Position numbers and translations under genes: made by a program | In this document: positions 5,848-7,555 of the stretch, one piece after another | How the letters are laid out: every line of letters begins with the position of its first letter | How positions within the stretch are numbered: position 1 is the first letter of the stretch | NCBI GenBank assembly: GCA_945956975.1 | Contig: CAMFKC010000099.1 | Coordinates: 1-7,555 of the forward strand | Source of the DNA: an uncultured Methylocystaceae bacterium | GTDB taxonomy: Bacteria; Pseudomonadota; Alphaproteobacteria; Rhizobiales; Beijerinckiaceae | Reading direction: 5' to 3' | Length of the DNA stretch: 7,555 nucleotides | The notes under the pieces: model-generated | What the model was told of the DNA's origin: nothing | The model's input: only the letters and a program-made list of their open reading frames with translations | Database searches by the model: none

Positions 5848-5885
5848 CGAACCGGCGCAGGCGTTCAAACCTCCGCGCCGGTTCG
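5848..5885 (+). promoter_or_regulatory. Leader hairpin upstream of rplM
   Basis: CGAACCGGCGC (5848-5858) pairs perfectly with GCGCCGGTTCG (5875-5885), an 11-bp stem around a 16-base loop in which AGG/CCT can pair further. It begins only a few bases after the predicted transcription start and is followed by TTCTCTTTC (5886-5894), a pyrimidine-rich stretch. The rplM ribosome binding site lies about 20 bases downstream. It could be a 5' mRNA stabiliser, an attenuator or a binding site for autoregulation by L13, which is known for the E. coli rplM operon; the sequence alone does not distinguish these. Confidence 0.6.
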
Positions 5886-5917
5886 TTCTCTTTCGCGGCG
5901 AGAAGGGATTTCACCGC

Positions 5918-6388
5918 ATGTACGGCAAGACTTATTCGGCCAAGCCCGCCGAGATCGAAAAGAAGTGGCTGCTGATCGACGCGAAGGGCCTCGTCGTCGG
6001 CCGTCTCGCTTCCCTCATTGCGATGAGGTTGCGCGGCAAGCACAAGGCGACCTTCACGCCCCACATGGACGACGGCGACAATGTGATCGTCATCAACGCC
6101 GACAAGGTGGTGCTCACCGGCCGCAAGCGCGACCAGAAGGTCTATTACCATCACACCGGCTATCCCGGCGGCATCAAGGAGCGCACGGCCAAGTTCATTC
6201 TGGAGGGCCGTTTCCCGGAGCGCGTTCTCGAGAAGGCCGTCGAGCGCATGCTCCCGCGGGGACCGCTCGGCCGCAAGCAGCTCGGCAACCTGCGCGTCTA
6301 CAAGGGCGCGGAACACCCGCACGCAGCCCAGAGCCCGGTGACGATCGATATCGCCGCCATGAACTCCAAGAACGCCCGGAGCGCCTGA
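5918..6388 (+). CDS. rplM: 50S ribosomal protein L13
   Basis: The 156-residue protein aligns by eye along its whole length with bacterial L13, an early-assembling protein of the large subunit. Characteristic segments are KTYSAKPAEIEKKWLLIDAK (4-23), VVGRLASLIAMRLRGKHK (26-43), VIVINADKVVLTGRKRDQK (56-74), YYHHTGYPGGIKERT (76-90) and the C-terminal ERMLPRGPLGRKQLGNLRVY (109-128). The length is the alphaproteobacterial one, longer than E. coli L13 at the C-terminus. ATG at 5918 has GAAGGGA (5902-5908) at a suitable distance. An in-frame TTG at 5810 would extend the frame, but the added residues do not resemble L13 and would begin at the promoter. The gene is the first of a two-gene operon with rpsI, 2 bases apart. 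Confidence 0.98.
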   Translation: MYGKTYSAKPAEIEKKWLLIDAKGLVVGRLASLIAMRLRGKHKATFTPHMDDGDNVIVINADKVVLTGRKRDQKVYYHHTGYPGGIKERTAKFILEGRFPERVLEKAVERMLPRGPLGRKQLGNLRVYKGAEHPHAAQSPVTIDIAAMNSKNARSA

Positions 6389-6390
6389 TT

Positions 6391-6864
6391 ATGGCCGAGA
6401 CGCTTTCCTCCCTGTCCGATCTCAAGACCTCCGGCGTCCAGCCCGACGCCCCGGTCTACGTCAAGAAGGTCGACAAGCTCGGCCGCGCCTACGCCACCGG
6501 CAAGCGCAAGGACGCCGTCGCCCGCGTGTGGATCAAGCCGGGCACCGGCAAGACCATCGTCAACGGCCGTGAACTCGACGTGTATTTCGCCCGTCCGGTG
6601 CTGCGCATGATCATCGCCCAGCCTCTGGTCGTGGCCAATCGCGTCGGCCAGTACGACCTCATGGTGTCGGTCGCCGGCGGCGGCCTGTCGGGCCAGGCGG
6701 GCGCCGTGCGCCACGGCCTGTCGAAGGCGCTGACCAATTTCGAGCCGGAGCTTCGGCCCGCACTGAAGAAGGAAGGCTTCCTCACCCGCGATAGCCGCGT
6801 GGTCGAGCGCAAGAAGTACGGCAAGCGCAAGGCGCGCCGGTCCTTCCAGTTCTCGAAGCGCTGA
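6391..6864 (+). CDS. rpsI: 30S ribosomal protein S9
   Basis: The 157-residue protein is S9, whose basic C-terminal tail reaches the P-site tRNA in the small subunit. The variable first 30 residues are the extension usual in alphaproteobacteria; the core starts at GRAYATGKRKDAVARVWIKP (31-50), carries the signature GGGLSGQAGAVRHGLSKAL (97-115) and ends in the canonical RRSFQFSKR. ATG at 6391 is 2 bases after the rplM stop, with GGAG at 6378-6381 inside the end of rplM, so the two genes are co-transcribed and probably translationally coupled. A 7-bp inverted repeat (CGAAGCG 6854-6860, CGCTTCG 6874-6880) spans the stop codon, before the main terminator. Confidence 0.98.
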   Translation: MAETLSSLSDLKTSGVQPDAPVYVKKVDKLGRAYATGKRKDAVARVWIKPGTGKTIVNGRELDVYFARPVLRMIIAQPLVVANRVGQYDLMVSVAGGGLSGQAGAVRHGLSKALTNFEPELRPALKKEGFLTRDSRVVERKKYGKRKARRSFQFSKR

Positions 6865-6889
6865 TTTCTCCATCGCTTCGCGAGATTCA

Positions 6890-6918
6890 GGGGCGGCCTT
6901 CGGGCCGCCCCTTTTTTT
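6890..6918 (+). terminator. Intrinsic terminator of rplM-rpsI
   Basis: GGGGCGGCC (6890-6898) and GGCCGCCCC (6903-6911) form a perfect 9-bp stem closed by a TTCG tetraloop, followed directly by seven T residues (6912-6918). It lies 25 bases after the rpsI stop and is a textbook rho-independent terminator. Confidence 0.97.
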
Positions 6919-6950
6919 CGTATCCGGCGCTCGCGAACCGCGTCCGGCCT

Positions 6951-6974
6951 CTTGCGTTGTGATGACATCGCAAG
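6951..6974 (+). promoter_or_regulatory. Imperfect palindrome touching the ribosome binding site of the 49-residue gene
   Basis: CTTGCG (6951-6956) pairs with CGCAAG (6969-6974), and TGT (6958-6960) pairs with ACA (6965-6967) around a GATG loop, with one T/T mismatch between the two stems. The right arm includes the first three bases of the AAGGGAG ribosome binding site (6972-6978). It could hide this site in the mRNA or act as a DNA operator. No clear -35/-10 pair was found between the terminator and the gene. Confidence 0.4.
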
Positions 6975-6984
6975 GGAGACAGCC

Positions 6985-7134
6985 ATGATCCGAAGGCTGA
7001 AATCCGGCGAATATCGCCTCTATTCCCGCAAGGTCGATCCCAAGACACACAAGCGCCGAAACCTCGGCACGTTCGACACGCGGGAGGCGGCCGAAAAGCA
7101 CGAGCGCGAAGTGCAATACTTCAAGCGCCACTGA
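6985..7134 (+). CDS. Small basic protein resembling an isolated arm-type (AP2/integrase-like) DNA-binding domain
   Basis: The 49-residue protein reads MIRRLKSGEYRLYSR, then KVDPKTHKRRNLGTFDTREA, then AEKHEREVQYFKRH. Its order of elements (strand YRLYSRK, turn DPKTHKRR, strand NLGTFDT, then a helix from REAAEKHEREVQYF) is that of the N-terminal arm-binding domain of tyrosine recombinases and of AP2-like domains: GxYRxR, DPxTGKRR, xGTFxTxxEAE. Here it stands alone, with no catalytic domain after it. Similar short proteins appear to be conserved in Hyphomicrobiales as hypotheticals; this is from memory. ATG at 6985 has AAGGGAG (6972-6978) well placed; an in-frame TTG at 6952 would add 11 residues without a good site. 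The rpsI terminator isolates it from the ribosomal operon. DNA or RNA binding is inferred from charge and pattern only. Confidence 0.8.
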   Translation: MIRRLKSGEYRLYSRKVDPKTHKRRNLGTFDTREAAEKHEREVQYFKRH

Positions 7135-7185
7135 CGCTGCGAATGATACCCTTGGTCCGGGCGACGATTCGGGACCGGGCGGGGC

Positions 7186-7555
7186 ATGTTCCAATTCACG
7201 ATGAAGCGGCCGCGCCTCTTTTTGGCGCTGTTCACGCTCCTCGTGTTCGCCGTCGTCACCCGCGGCGGCTTTTCCGAGACCGACACGCACCGCCGGCTGC
7301 AGGTGACGCACTGGATGTGGAGCGGCGCCCCGCAGGTGGCCGACACCGATCTCGATTCCATTCCGCGCAATCCGACGCCGACCCAGATAGCCGTCGCGCC
7401 CAACTTCTGCGACCTGCCGGGCGTCAACGGCGAGATCTACGCGCAATTCTCGATCGGCCAGTCGCTGCTGATGCTGCCGGCCGATCTCGTGATCGCCTGG
7501 ATGCGCGGCGTGCTGTGGCAGGGAACGAAGGAGTTCCAGTGGCACGACCTATTCG
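7186..7555 (+). CDS. Membrane protein, N-terminal part, possibly GT-C-like glycosyltransferase
   Basis: From ATG at 7186 the frame is open to the window end, giving 123 residues of a longer protein. A membrane segment (LFLALFTLLVFAVVT, 11-25) is followed by an outside-like region with ETDTHRRLQVTHWMWSGAP (31-49) and then GEIYAQFSIGQSLLMLPADL (82-101), with the next membrane segment beginning there. The pattern of a first helix, an R-L-x-x-x-x-W segment and Y-x-x-(F/Y)-x-x-GQSLL-x-LP resembles polytopic bacterial glycosyltransferases of the Dol-P-Man mannosyltransferase-like group that use lipid-linked sugars. The catalytic loop cannot be judged because of the truncation. The ribosome binding site is poor (GGGCGGGGC); a second ATG at 7201 is possible. 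It follows the 49-residue gene by 51 bases. Confidence 0.6.
   Translation, partial: MFQFTMKRPRLFLALFTLLVFAVVTRGGFSETDTHRRLQVTHWMWSGAPQVADTDLDSIPRNPTPTQIAVAPNFCDLPGVNGEIYAQFSIGQSLLMLPADLVIAWMRGVLWQGTKEFQWHDLF

Noticed and set aside
5810..5917. Extension of rplM by 36 codons from a TTG
   Set aside because: The added part contains the promoter and leader hairpin and does not resemble L13.
7154..7176. GGTCC/GGACC hairpin after the 49-residue gene as a terminator
   Set aside because: The stem is only 5 bp with a 13-base loop and no T-run follows.

Overview
The window is GC-rich bacterial DNA with dense, long overlapping ORFs. The L13 and S9 ribosomal proteins, the TTGACG-type promoters and the neighbouring gene families point to an alphaproteobacterium, most likely of the Hyphomicrobiales (Rhizobiales). 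This assignment rests on recognised protein sequences; no search was run.

Layout. On the minus strand at the left edge is a small lipoprotein gene (1-235, running off the window) with an in-frame TAG just after its lipobox region. Divergent from it is a PaaI-type hotdog thioesterase (377-811). A 108-base gap with a long inverted repeat leads into a three-gene transporter cluster: a TAXI-family solute-binding protein (920-1888), a fused DctQ-DctM TRAP permease (1949-4114) and a DUF1850 protein (4111-4479) whose GTG start overlaps the permease stop. A 2OG-Fe(II) oxygenase of the phytanoyl-CoA dioxygenase type (4485-side end, 4484-5485, minus) converges on this cluster with 4 bases between stop codons.

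A 432-base non-coding region (5486-5917) follows. It holds two perfect palindromes, an inverted repeat across a -35 box, a good promoter and an 11-bp leader hairpin, and it drives the rplM-rpsI operon (5918-6864). That operon ends in a textbook intrinsic terminator (6890-6918). Downstream are a 49-residue basic protein that resembles an isolated integrase arm-type DNA-binding domain (6985-7134) and the first 123 codons of a membrane protein, possibly a GT-C-like glycosyltransferase (7186-7555, cut by the window end).

How the genes work together. The binding protein captures an organic solute in the periplasm and hands it to the ion-coupled fused permease; DUF1850 is a frequent companion of this permease type with no established role. 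The oxygenase is on the opposite strand, so a link to the transported solute is only a guess. rplM and rpsI supply L13 (50S) and S9 (30S). No mobile element, CRISPR array, tRNA or rRNA was seen. Most genes are ordinary; the interest is in the regulatory DNA, the interrupted lipoprotein and the orphan 49-residue protein.
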